Assembly: GCA_964473865.1 (NCBI GenBank)
Contig: CAYYQN010000004.1
Location: forward strand, 62,001 to 126,000
Direction of reading: 5' to 3'
DNA from: CAIMUX01 sp964473865
GTDB lineage: Bacteria > Eisenbacteria > RBG-16-71-46 > CAIMUX01
DNA length: 64,000 nucleotides
This document shows positions 9,126 to 18,092 of the stretch, one piece after another. Both the position numbers and the translations under genes were made by a program. Numbering within the stretch: position 1 is the first letter of the stretch; each line of letters begins with the position of its first letter. The notes beneath the pieces are model-generated. The model worked only from the letters and a program-made list of their open reading frames with translations, was not told where the DNA came from and made no database searches.

Positions 9126-9486
9126 CGCGTTCCCTCGGCGGACCTGCGCCGTGCGTCCTCGACGGAGGAGGCGGTGGAGCCGAGTGACGGTACCTCGGCC
9201 GCAGCAGGCTGTCGGACACGAACCGCATCCGTGCACAGGTGCCTCCTCCGCATTGCGGACACGGCCCGCGCCCAACAACACACGACACCTCCGGACCTCG
9301 GACGCCGGGGTTGCACGCGTGGGTACGGCTCGGCAGGGCTCGGTTTGCCCGCCGCCCATGCCCGACCATCCCTCCGCCGGGGATGGGAAGCCCGGCGATC
9401 CCGCTCGGCACCTCGACCTCCCGGAATCAGCCACGCCGCACGCACGCTCGTGGAGCCCGTGGCCGAAACCCTGCGGGGGCGCGGTT

Positions 9487-9498
9487 CCATGTACATGG
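9487..9498. repeat. perfect 12-bp palindrome CCATGTACATGG
   Basis: Self-complementary 12-mer in the gene-free region. Related ACATGT-containing palindromes occur at 9786 and 9869. Might be a protein-binding site; nothing in the sequence proves it. Confidence 0.4.
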
Positions 9499-9785
9499 GC
9501 CGTGTCCCGAACCGTGTCGTCGGCCGGTTGCATGGACGGGGACCGCGACACGACTTGGGCTGCCCCCCGGGCGCGGGTGCGGGGGCGTGTCATGGGATCG
9601 GCCACGGCATCCGCACAGGAATGCCGGCCATGGCGGAAGATCGGCGGCGGGGCACGTGCGCGTGCGCTGGCGATGGCCGGAAAACGGCCACGGTGCTCTT
9701 GCACGTGAGTCCCCGGTGGCCGATTCCTGGTCCCCGTGGGGCCACACATGAGGTTGCCATGGCCGGAGTCGTGCGGCCGGGGAGT

Positions 9786-9793
9786 TACATGTA
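9786..9793. repeat. palindrome TACATGTA
   Basis: 8-bp palindrome within GTTACATGTAC, the second ACATGT-centred site of the gene-free region; nearly the same as the 12-mer at 9869. Confidence 0.35.
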
Positions 9794-9868
9794 CGAGCGG
9801 CCCGTCTGATTCTGTGTCGCCGGTGATCGCGCGCGGGGGGGTGGCTTCCCGAGATACGCCAAGCCGAG

Positions 9869-9880
9869 GTTACATGTAAC
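9869..9880. repeat. perfect 12-bp palindrome GTTACATGTAAC
   Basis: Self-complementary 12-mer, third of the ACATGT-centred sites. It is followed by an ATGGCTGAAACCGTGTCG stretch similar to the words around the other sites. Confidence 0.4.
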
Positions 9881-10542
9881 CCGGCGATGGCTGAAACCGT
9901 GTCGAGGCACCCACGAGCGTGCGTGGTCGATGACCGGAACCGTGCGGTGACCCCGGCGCGGGTCACGACGGGAGGTAAGGAGCCAGCCATCGGCCGCCTG
10001 GCCGCGCGAACATCGCGGCTGAAGAGCGACCAACACCTTGTCGCACATCGCGGAGCGACCGCCGAGGTCCCGCGGTCACCCTCTCGCGCATCTCGTGGCG
10101 GGCGCCGAGCGCGGGCCGTCATCGTTTCGCGATGCACACCGCGCCCGCGGATTACCGTCCATCACCCCCTCATCCGCTGCGTGGTGACGACCCGGGCTCG
10201 GCCATGGCCCTGACGATCGTCGCGTGGTGATGGCCGACGGTCGGCCCGGGCTTGCCCGGCGTGCGGGGACGGCGACCGGGAGCGCGAAGCCCGTCCGGCC
10301 CGCGTCCCGAACCTGCTTCCGCGCAATCGACTCCGGCGTCTCCCCGGCGAGCGGCTCGGGACTGCATATCGCCTCCGAATCTGCCGATACCCTCAGCGAG
10401 TGGTCGCGCGGCGCGCGAGCCGGGCGTCACCGGAGAGGGTGAGCTTCCGCAAGGCGAAGGGGCCGGCGAGTTACGCTCGGCCTTGTGCCGGCGGGCGCGC
10501 AGCGCCGAGGCCTGACCGCGATGGACAGTGAGGAGCAGCGTC

Positions 10543-12828
10543 ATGACCGATCTGCCGGAGAACGGCTCGAGAGCGGATGAGGAACCGAACACCCAGCGGC
10601 GCTTTGGGGAGTGGCTCCTGGTGGGAGGCCACCTCACGCCCAACCAGCTCGAACAGGTCATCGCCCGGAAGCGGCAAACCCCCGACGTGCCGCTCGGGCA
10701 GGTCTGCGTCGATCTCGGGTTCCTGTCCGGCGAGGAGCTCGAGTACTTGCTGACCCGCTTCGGCAGGCGCCTGCCGATCGGTGAGATGCTGGTCCACGCC
10801 GGCCTCATCACGCACGCCCAGCTGCACGCGGCGCTCATGGCCCAGCGACGGGAAGGCGGACGGGTCGGGGAGATCCTCGTTCGGTTGGGAGTGGTCACGG
10901 AGCCGGTTCTCCACGGGTTCCTCGCCTCGCAATACAACCTGCCGTTCATCTCCATCCGCGAGATGACTCCCGATCCCGAGCTCCGGCGGGTCGTGGAGAA
11001 GGCCCACGCGGCCCGGAATCGCCTGGTCCCGGTTTCGCTTCTCGGCCGGCGTCTGACGGTCGCGATGTCGGATCCGAGCCTGCGCGGATGCGCGGAGGAT
11101 CTGCAGCGCACCACCGGCCTGGACGTCATTCCGATCCTGACCTCCCCGTCCGATCTCGGCATGTTCTTTGCCGCGCTCTATGGGGAGCCGCTGGAGGATG
11201 TGCTGCTGGCTCGGTGGGAGGAAGGGGAGGCGGTTTCGGTCGGCGACACCGCTCGGGAGACGCAGGCTGCGGCCGAGGTGCCCGGCGCGACGGACGCAGA
11301 GGAGGCCGTCGGCGCCACCGTGGAGGAGACGACGGCTGCGGCCGAGGTGGACGACGCGGCGGACAGAGAGGCGGCGGTCGGCGCGACCGTGGGGGAGATG
11401 AACGCCGCTACCCCGGCGACGCCCCGGACCGGGCGCCCGGGCCCGAGTGCAACGCTGGACGTGGACGTTGCGCTTCTCCCCGAGGAGGCCCTCGACGCGG
11501 CCGGGGAGAAGGATCGAGTGGAAGTGGAGGACAGCCCGGTCGTCGAGACGCTCGTCCAAAGCATGCTTTCGCACGCGCTGCGGATCGGCGCCCGCGCCGT
11601 CCACCTCGAAGCCGATGTCGCCGGGCCCCGGCTGCGCTACCGCGTCGACGGCCTGCTGCGCGAGTCGCCGCTGGGGGGCGGGCAGGACGAACTCCTACGG
11701 GCCAACTACCGCTCCCTCCTCTTCCACCTGAAGACCCTGGCTCATCTGGACTACACGGAAGACCAACGCCCGCAGGAGTCCGGCTTCCGGATGGTGGCGC
11801 GCCGGGACGGCCGTTCCTCGACTCTGGACTTCCGGATGGCGACGCTCCCGGGACGAGGTGGCGAGGGAGCGGTGATCCGGATTCTCGATGAGGCGCGGGC
11901 GCCGCAGTCGCTGGAGCGTCTCGGGCTGTCGACCGACGTGCAGGAGGCGTTTCGGGCCCTCATCCATCGGCCCGGGGGGATCGTTCTCGTCACCGGGCCC
12001 GCGGATTCCGGGAAGAGCGCCACCCTGCATGCGGCGCTGCGAGCGATCCAGCGCCCGGAGCTCAAGATCCTCACGGCCGAGGATCCGATCGGGTTCGCTC
12101 TCCCTGGGATCGTGCAGACGGAAGTCAATGCTTCCATCGATCGCACCACGGCCTGTCTCCTGCGCGCATTCCTGCGGCTGGACGCGGACGTCATCATGGT
12201 GCATGAGCTCTCGGACGGCGCGGCGACGGAGCTGGCTTTGCGGGCGGCGGCAACCGGCCGTCTCCTGCTCAGCGCCCTTCACGTCGGCAACGCGACGGAC
12301 GCCGTGCAGCGAATGCTCGCTCTCAACGACGACCCGAACGCGCTGGCTTCGACTCTGGGCGGCGTGATGGCGCAGCGGCTCGTCCGCCGGAACTGCCCGG
12401 ACTGCCTGGAGTCCTATCAGCCGGATCGCGACCTTCTGCTCCGTTGGTTCCGCACCCCGCCGCCCGGTGTCCGGTGGATGCGGGGGCGTAGCTGCGCTTC
12501 GTGCGCCGGCACCGGCTACGCGGGCCGGATTCCGGTGACGGAGCTATGGATCCCCTCCGCGCGCGAGGCCGCGCTCATCCACCGCCGGGCCTCGAGCGAG
12601 GAGATCCGCAACGAAGCCCGGCAGCGGATGTCGACCCTGGCGGAGGACGCGCTCGCGAAGGCGATCGAAGGGCTCACGACCATCGAGGAGGCGAGTCGGG
12701 TCGTGCCGTACGCCGACGTCGAGCAGATCCGAGCGACCGGGATGCGCCGCGGAACCGGCGTCCCCGGCCCGCGCTCCGCTGACTCCGGCCCGGACGTCTC
12801 GCCCCCGGACCTGGCCCGGGCCGCCTGA
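10543..12828 (+). CDS. GspE/PilB-type secretion or pilus assembly ATPase, divergent
   Basis: 761 aa; the ATG at 10543 follows GAGGAG. Residues 10-110 hold tandem helical MshEN-type modules (FGEWLLVGGHLTPNQLEQVI; IGEMLVHAGLITHAQLHAAL), followed by a GspE N-terminal domain (LPFISIREM...), an acidic Ala/Thr-rich linker around 230-300, and the RecA-like motor. Walker A is GPADSGKS at 485-492, where GPTGSGKT is usual. The Asp box is AEDPIGF. Walker B reads DVIMVHELSD instead of the common DVILVGEIRD, with E555 kept, and the His box reads ALHVGNA instead of TLHTNDA. Two CxxC pairs of the zinc module remain. The family powers type II secretion or type IV pili from the cytoplasmic face. No other secretion or pilus gene is nearby, so this is an orphan; the altered motifs leave activity uncertain. 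Confidence 0.85.
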   Translation: MTDLPENGSRADEEPNTQRRFGEWLLVGGHLTPNQLEQVIARKRQTPDVPLGQVCVDLGFLSGEELEYLLTRFGRRLPIGEMLVHAGLITHAQLHAALMAQRREGGRVGEILVRLGVVTEPVLHGFLASQYNLPFISIREMTPDPELRRVVEKAHAARNRLVPVSLLGRRLTVAMSDPSLRGCAEDLQRTTGLDVIPILTSPSDLGMFFAALYGEPLEDVLLARWEEGEAVSVGDTARETQAAAEVPGATDAEEAVGATVEETTAAAEVDDAADREAAVGATVGEMNAATPATPRTGRPGPSATLDVDVALLPEEALDAAGEKDRVEVEDSPVVETLVQSMLSHALRIGARAVHLEADVAGPRLRYRVDGLLRESPLGGGQDELLRANYRSLLFHLKTLAHLDYTEDQRPQESGFRMVARRDGRSSTLDFRMATLPGRGGEGAVIRILDEARAPQSLERLGLSTDVQEAFRALIHRPGGIVLVTGPADSGKSATLHAALRAIQRPELKILTAEDPIGFALPGIVQTEVNASIDRTTACLLRAFLRLDADVIMVHELSDGAATELALRAAATGRLLLSALHVGNATDAVQRMLALNDDPNALASTLGGVMAQRLVRRNCPDCLESYQPDRDLLLRWFRTPPPGVRWMRGRSCASCAGTGYAGRIPVTELWIPSAREAALIHRRASSEEIRNEARQRMSTLAEDALAKAIEGLTTIEEASRVVPYADVEQIRATGMRRGTGVPGPRSADSGPDVSPPDLARAA

Positions 12829-12848
12829 TCGGGACGGCCGAGACGGCC

Positions 12849-15389
12849 TCAGGCTCGCCAGAGAACCTGCACCTTCGCGAAGAACTGGCGGGAGTTCAGA
12901 TGCCACTCCTGCCGCGGCTCGGCCAAGCCCGCCTCGGCGCCGGTTGGCCGCAGACCGCCCACGGTCGCCTCCGGATCCAGGTCATACCGGTGATGGCGGT
13001 CGAACATTCCCAAGTAGATGACACTGAAGGCGTTCAGCCGATAGGTTAAGAGCGGTTCGAGGGAGAGGGCGCGCTCCGCCTGGTCGTACTCGGTGACCAG
13101 CCGGAACGATGCCTCGCGGTTGACCTGCAGGGCGAGCCGGTTCCGAGCGATGTACCCGTCGAAGATGGTCGACTCCCCGCTGGGGCTCCTGAGGCGCAGA
13201 TAGGACACCTCGGGCTCCAGGACCAGGCGGCTGCCGAGCTTGATCGTCGCCCCGCCCGAAGCCTGGATCATCCGGGCCAGAAGCGGCGTCACGCCGGGAT
13301 CGAAGGTTCGCCAGATGGTCCGGCCGGCGGTCAGCGCCGCCTCGATGCCGACGGCCTCGCCGAAGCGGGTGGTCAACTCGACCGTGGTGCGGCGGATACC
13401 GGGGAACATCCGTTCCCGGAACCGCTCCCGGCTCCACAACTGCTCGACGCTGATGTCCGTCATGCGGCGCCACCGCGTGCTCAGCATCGGCAACAGCCAC
13501 TCGTCCTGGTAGTGCCCGCGGTAGTCCCACACGCGGCCCACCGACACCGCGGGCTCGCACTCCACCAGCCAGGCTCCGCCGGGGCGAAGCGTGACTCCAT
13601 TCCAGCTCTCCAACTGCCGGTAGTCGTTCCGGGTGACGAACCCGTTGGCGGCGCGGAAGCCGGGATGGTAGACCTGCGCCTCCAATTCGCCGTTCCAGGT
13701 TCGGCCGTTGCGCGTGATCCCGGTGGAGAGGGCATGGCCGTTGAATCGTTCGCCGTCGAGGGCGAGGGTATGGCGCCCGCGGTCGAAGGTCACGGAGTCG
13801 GGGTCTGTTCCGAGCTGCCTTCCAAGCGTCGCGTTCAGTCCGGCGTCCCGCGGTTCCACGGTGTGGCTGGTCAGCTGCTGCCAGCTGATCCGCAACCGGC
13901 CGGGAAGGCGGGTCGCCAGATCGAGGCCGAAGACGGAGCCGGAGCCACTCTCCTGCAACTCCCTCGCGGTGAACAGAACGCCCACGTGCGCGTCCTCGCC
14001 GATGCTGCGGCGGAGCCGCAGCACTCCGGTCGCGCTCTTCCCTCCCTGGAGATAGAAGCTCCGTTCCTCCATCGGCAGGAGGATCGGCGTGTTGTCGTCG
14101 CGGGCCGCCGTCGCGGCGACGGCGAATCCGGCCAGCTTGCCGGTGAGCTTGGCCGCGTACGCCGGATTGGCGATCGAGCGGGTGTAGATGGCGCTGACCG
14201 GGGTGCTGTAGAGCTCCGTCCCTTCCTGAAAGAACGGACGCTTCTCCGTGTAGTAGAGCGCGAACGGCTCGTTCACGCTGATGCGGCCGGCGTCCGATTC
14301 GATCTGGCTGAAGTCGGGATTGAAGGTGACCTCGGCGGCGGCGCTCGAGCTGATCCCGTAACGCAGGTTGAGCGAAGCTTCGCCTTCGGAGTCCATCCAT
14401 CGGAACGGTCCGAGCCCCGAACCGTCGTCCACGCGGGCGCCGTCGCGGTAGCCGATCGCCCCGGCGATGATCTCGAGGTTGCGTCCGGGCCGGATGCCGC
14501 GAATGCCGGTCAGCGTGCCCCACTGGCAGATCCAGCACGGGTCGTCACGGTTGACAGCGGCCCAGGCGTAGCGGCGGCGCACGTCGCGCCGGTGGTCGCG
14601 CCAGAAGTTGGCGCGCCAGGTCTGCTCCGTGCTCTCCGGAAACCGGATCGAGGCAAAGGGGATGGCCAGCTCAGCCTGCCACCCGCGGTCCGTCACCCGG
14701 CCGCGCGAGAACCAGATCAGGTCGGGCGAGGGATCGTCGTTCCCGTTCCGGTCGATCCGCAGATCGCCCTGGATGCCGAGCGGGTTGACGAAGAACTCAT
14801 ACCCCCAGGTCTGGTCGCCGTAGGTGTCGAGCATCAATCCGAAGTAGTCGTCGTTCCAGATGTTATCGCGCTCCTGCATCGAGACCCGCACCGCTTCGGG
14901 ATCGTCGCGGGCGATGAGCGCCACATAGAGGTTCTTCTCGTCGTAGGCGATCCAGGCCTCGGAGTCGACCAGAGGCCGGACCTGATCACCGGGGTCGACT
15001 TCGGCGAACCCGGCGGCCCGGGCCGCCCTTGTCCAGCCCGCGTCGTCGAGCTCTCCGTCGATGCGGATCGCCTCCGCGTCGATGCGGGGCACCGCGAGCG
15101 CCGGTCTGAATTGCGGCCGGAAGGCGGCCGTGTCGGGAAGGGTGGCGCGAGCGCCGGTGGAAGCGGCGGCGGCGGTGGATCCGTCCGGATCGGCGACGGC
15201 GGACCCGACGCCGCCACCGAGGGCGAAGAGAAGTCCGGTCGTCTGCAGGACACCCCGGAACCGCCCGTTTCGGAGGGAGAGACGGGAAGCGCGGACGGCG
15301 GAATGGGCGCGCCCCCGGGGCCGGCCGGGGGAGGGTTCCGAGTAGGGGACGCGGCAGCGGCGAAACCGGGTCGAATCATGCAGCGGCAT
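12849..15389 (-). CDS. outer-membrane protein with CBM9-like domain and DUF5916 barrel
   Basis: 846 aa if started at 15389. A signal-like segment (VLQTTGLLFALGGGVGSAVA) lies about residues 47-66, so a shorter start is possible; the ribosome-binding site at 15389 is weak. Residues about 100-290 match a family 9 carbohydrate-binding-like domain: IRIDGELDDAGWTRA, AWIAYDEKNLYVALIARDDP, YEFFVNPLGIQGD, GWQAELAIPFASIRFP. The rest is a DUF5916-type beta barrel with the hallmark EKRPFFQEGTELY and alternating hydrophobic strands to a C-terminal aromatic strand (FFAKVQVLW). Family members are outer-membrane proteins of unknown cargo. It is the last of five genes running leftward from the THEP1 NTPase. 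Confidence 0.85.
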   Translation of the reverse strand: MPLHDSTRFRRCRVPYSEPSPGRPRGRAHSAVRASRLSLRNGRFRGVLQTTGLLFALGGGVGSAVADPDGSTAAAASTGARATLPDTAAFRPQFRPALAVPRIDAEAIRIDGELDDAGWTRAARAAGFAEVDPGDQVRPLVDSEAWIAYDEKNLYVALIARDDPEAVRVSMQERDNIWNDDYFGLMLDTYGDQTWGYEFFVNPLGIQGDLRIDRNGNDDPSPDLIWFSRGRVTDRGWQAELAIPFASIRFPESTEQTWRANFWRDHRRDVRRRYAWAAVNRDDPCWICQWGTLTGIRGIRPGRNLEIIAGAIGYRDGARVDDGSGLGPFRWMDSEGEASLNLRYGISSSAAAEVTFNPDFSQIESDAGRISVNEPFALYYTEKRPFFQEGTELYSTPVSAIYTRSIANPAYAAKLTGKLAGFAVAATAARDDNTPILLPMEERSFYLQGGKSATGVLRLRRSIGEDAHVGVLFTARELQESGSGSVFGLDLATRLPGRLRISWQQLTSHTVEPRDAGLNATLGRQLGTDPDSVTFDRGRHTLALDGERFNGHALSTGITRNGRTWNGELEAQVYHPGFRAANGFVTRNDYRQLESWNGVTLRPGGAWLVECEPAVSVGRVWDYRGHYQDEWLLPMLSTRWRRMTDISVEQLWSRERFRERMFPGIRRTTVELTTRFGEAVGIEAALTAGRTIWRTFDPGVTPLLARMIQASGGATIKLGSRLVLEPEVSYLRLRSPSGESTIFDGYIARNRLALQVNREASFRLVTEYDQAERALSLEPLLTYRLNAFSVIYLGMFDRHHRYDLDPEATVGGLRPTGAEAGLAEPRQEWHLNSRQFFAKVQVLWRA

Positions 15390-15418
15390 TCGCGACTCTT
15401 CCGTGCCGGGCCGGGCGA

Positions 15419-16633
15419 TCAGCCGATCAGCGGCAGGCTGTTCTGCCGCTCGCTCAGCCAGTCGCAGCCGTTGGCGGTGATGAGGACCATTTCCTCCAGC
15501 CCGAGATAGCCGCGCCCGTCGACCATGACGCCGAGCTCCAGGGTGAAGACCTGGCCGGGCTCGACCGGCAGGTAGGGACTGCGCCCGTAGCGGTCCCAGC
15601 GCGGGCCGAGGACGGCGCCGCCATCGTGGGCCATGCGCCCGACCTGGTGCCCCAGCGCGTGCTGGTACTCGGGGTATCCGGCCGCCACCAAGAACCTGCG
15701 CGCGGCGTCGTCCACGCGCCAGCCTTCGATCCCGGGGCGCAGCACGCGGGCTCCTTCGCTGATCGCGCCGTGCACGGCGGCGAAGGCATGCGTCACGTCG
15801 GCGGGCAGGTCCCGCCGCTCCGGGCGGGGCGGTTCGCGCAGGAGCCAGGAGCGCTGCAGATCGGAGGCGTATCCTTCGCAGAGAACGCCGAGGTCGAGGT
15901 GGAGGATGTGACCGGGCGCCAACCGGATGGTGTCGGAAGGCACGCCGTGGCCCACCATCGAATCGGGTCCGCTGTTGACGATCGGGTCGCCGTGCGAATC
16001 CCAGGACAAGCCGAGCCCGCGCGCGGCGACGCGCTCCTGGGTGAAGGTGAAGATCTCGCGTTCCGTCCGGCCGACCGCGGCATAGCCTTCGACCTCGGCG
16101 AAGATCTCGTGGGTAGCCCGGACGGCGCGGCGCAGGCGGCGCACCTCCTCGGGGACCTTGCGGCCCCGCAGTCCCATGGCGATCGGTTCGGCGCTCACGC
16201 AGCAGTCCTCGAAACGCGTCCCGCAGAGGATGTCCTGCAGGAGCAGGTACATTCCGTGCGTGAGTCCGTCGGCCTTGGGGTCGTCCCGCGAGAAGTTGAT
16301 CGCAAGGCGGGGCGGACGCGGCAGCTCCCCAACGAGCCGGCCGAGCGCTTGCACCAGGTCGCGCCGAATCCCCTGCACATAGGGAATGACCTCGTCCCAG
16401 TCGCCGGAGGCGCGCAGAGGGTCGGCATCGAAGTTCCCGACGACCGCGACCGTGCGCCCCGAGGCGGTCACCATCAGGGCGCTCGGCCAGGTCAGTCCTC
16501 CCTCCAGGATGAGCGGAAGGACCGGGTCGCGCGACTCCGCGGTCTCGCGCACGAAGACCAGCCAGAGATCCGCTCCGGACGCGGCGACCAGCCCGGCCGC
16601 CTGGTGCAGCTTGGCCGCGGTGAGTTCACTCAT
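15419..16633 (-). CDS. M24 family metallopeptidase (Xaa-Pro aminopeptidase type)
   Basis: 404 aa. It has a creatinase-like N-terminal domain and a pita-bread catalytic domain. The five metal ligands can be placed: Asp in HLDLGV, Asp in ASDLQRSW, His in HALGHQVGR, Glu in FTLELGV and Glu in GLEEMVLI. Family members cleave the N-terminal residue of X-Pro peptides, or dipeptides, in the cytoplasm. It has no signal peptide. It lies 29 bases from the DUF5916 gene and 130 bases after TldE on the same strand, fitting a peptide-breakdown cluster with the TldD/TldE protease. Confidence 0.9.
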   Translation of the reverse strand: MSELTAAKLHQAAGLVAASGADLWLVFVRETAESRDPVLPLILEGGLTWPSALMVTASGRTVAVVGNFDADPLRASGDWDEVIPYVQGIRRDLVQALGRLVGELPRPPRLAINFSRDDPKADGLTHGMYLLLQDILCGTRFEDCCVSAEPIAMGLRGRKVPEEVRRLRRAVRATHEIFAEVEGYAAVGRTEREIFTFTQERVAARGLGLSWDSHGDPIVNSGPDSMVGHGVPSDTIRLAPGHILHLDLGVLCEGYASDLQRSWLLREPPRPERRDLPADVTHAFAAVHGAISEGARVLRPGIEGWRVDDAARRFLVAAGYPEYQHALGHQVGRMAHDGGAVLGPRWDRYGRSPYLPVEPGQVFTLELGVMVDGRGYLGLEEMVLITANGCDWLSERQNSLPLIG

Positions 16634-16690
16634 TGGATGCCCTCGGCCCCCTCCCTGGTCTCACGGCGATCCGGTCCGGCCGCTGGAGGT

Positions 16691-16738
16691 GCGCGCCGCC
16701 GCAGATGCGCGCCGCCGCAGAAGCGCGCCGCCGCAGAA
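16691..16738. repeat. three tandem 16-bp units
   Basis: Unit GCGCGCCGCCGCAGAA occurs twice exactly and once with a final T, followed by a partial fourth copy. It lies in the 130-base gap between TldE and the M24 peptidase. No function evident. Confidence 0.7.
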
Positions 16739-16763
16739 GCGCGGCCTCCCGATGCCGGACCGG

Positions 16764-18092
16764 TCAGGTTCCGGTGAACTGCAGCGAGTCGAACCGCAGG
16801 CTGGGCACCCGCACCGACGAGTACGGATGCGGATCGTTGCCCGCCTCGAGCAGCCGGCTCCAGATCTCCCGGAGGTTTCCCGAAAGGTTCATTCCCGCCA
16901 ACGGACGCGCCGGGGCGCCGTTCTCGATCCACTGGCCGCGGATCCCGACCGAGAAATCTCCGGTGGCGGCGTTGCTGTTCCCGCCGGAGAAGCCGGTGAT
17001 CAGGACGCCGGTGCCCATGGCCGCGAGCAAGCCGTTCAGGTCCCGCTCGCCGAGAGCGGCGACCAGGTTGGTCGGAGAGGCACTGGTCGGCGCAAGCCGC
17101 AGCTTTGCGCCGTAGTAGACCGAGAGGTAGTAGTTGCGGAGCACCCCGCGCTCGATCACCGGCCGGGGCACGGTGGCCATGCCCTCGTCGTCGTAGGCGC
17201 CGGAGCCGAATCCGCCGGGAAGATGAGGCTCGTCGCGCAGGGTGAGCGCCGGAGAGGCGATCACCTGTCCGATCTTGCCGGCGAAGACGGAACGCTGCTG
17301 CTGGATCGCGTTCCCGGTGAGCGGTCCAGTGAGATCGCGGATCAGCCGCCCGACCGTCATGTTCTCGACCACACAGGGGTAGTGCCCGCTTTTTTCGGGC
17401 TCGGCGCCGACGGCCAGGAGGGCGCGTCGCACCGCTTCCCGCGCCACCGGCTCGGGCCCGGGAAGGCCGGCGCGGTGGCGCGAGGCTGCGTACCACGATC
17501 CGCGCGGGCGGCGGTTGCCTTCATCCCGGACCGACGCGACACACCCCAGGGCAAAACTGGTGCCGCGGGACTCGATCTCCATGCCGTTGGAATTCACGAG
17601 GGCGTTTTCCCAGAGGTTGTCCGACGCGCTCCCGGTGACGGTGATGATCCGGTCGGCACCGGGCGAGGAGCGGGCCGCCTCCTCCAGGGACTGGGCTAGA
17701 CGGCGTCGCTCGATCGCGTTGTTCGCGGCCGATCCCGGCAGGTCGTAGAGCTCCAGGTCGCCGGCAAAGAGCGGCCGGTAGCGCCGCGGATCGGGGAGGC
17801 TTCGGTAGGGGTCCGGCTCCAGGAGCCGGGTCATCGCCACCGCTTCATCGAGAAACGACGAGAGGGCTTCGGGGCGCAGATCGCTCGTGTCGTGGGTCGA
17901 GAACCGGCCGTCCACGAAGAGCGCCAGGTTGAGCCCCAGGGAGGTCGATTCCCGCAGGCGGTCGAGCTTTCCGTCCCGCCACTCCACGCCGCTTTCCCGC
18001 TGGCGGGTGATCGCCGCGCGCGCCCCTTGCGCGCCGCGCCGGAGGGCCTCCCGCACCGCGGCCCGGGCCGAGTCGAGCACATTGTCCTTCAT
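16764..18092 (-). CDS. pmbA: TldE/PmbA, regulatory partner of the TldD protease
   Basis: 442 aa. It shows the TldE/PmbA pattern: TSLGLNLALFVDGRF, TGNAIQQQRSVFAGKIGQ, GGFGSGAYDDEGMATVPR, and the C-terminal SGGNSNAATGDFSVGIRGQW with MNLSGNLREIW. TldE lacks the HExxxH motif and pairs with TldD; in E. coli the pair matures microcin B17 and degrades CcdA. The ATG at 18092 overlaps the TldD stop as ATGA and is preceded by GGGAGG, so translation is coupled. No signal peptide is present, unlike its partner. Confidence 0.9.
   Translation of the reverse strand: MKDNVLDSARAAVREALRRGAQGARAAITRQRESGVEWRDGKLDRLRESTSLGLNLALFVDGRFSTHDTSDLRPEALSSFLDEAVAMTRLLEPDPYRSLPDPRRYRPLFAGDLELYDLPGSAANNAIERRRLAQSLEEAARSSPGADRIITVTGSASDNLWENALVNSNGMEIESRGTSFALGCVASVRDEGNRRPRGSWYAASRHRAGLPGPEPVAREAVRRALLAVGAEPEKSGHYPCVVENMTVGRLIRDLTGPLTGNAIQQQRSVFAGKIGQVIASPALTLRDEPHLPGGFGSGAYDDEGMATVPRPVIERGVLRNYYLSVYYGAKLRLAPTSASPTNLVAALGERDLNGLLAAMGTGVLITGFSGGNSNAATGDFSVGIRGQWIENGAPARPLAGMNLSGNLREIWSRLLEAGNDPHPYSSVRVPSLRFDSLQFTGT

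Larger units (their letters stand above)
9126..10542. other. 1.4-kb region with no recognisable gene
   Basis: Open frames here are short, arginine-rich, overlap one another on both strands and resemble nothing known. The sequence is rich in recurring short words (ATGGCCG, CCGTGTC, CACGTG) and holds three ACATGT-centred palindromes listed separately. No tRNA, terminator with a T-run, or promoter of good quality was seen. It follows three broken genes downstream of tRNA-Leu and looks like decayed or non-coding DNA. Confidence 0.6.

Noticed and set aside
9015..10137. several overlapping frames of 170-240 codons in both strands
   Set aside because: They are Arg/Pro/His-rich, overlap each other, lack ribosome-binding sites and match nothing known; treated as non-coding.
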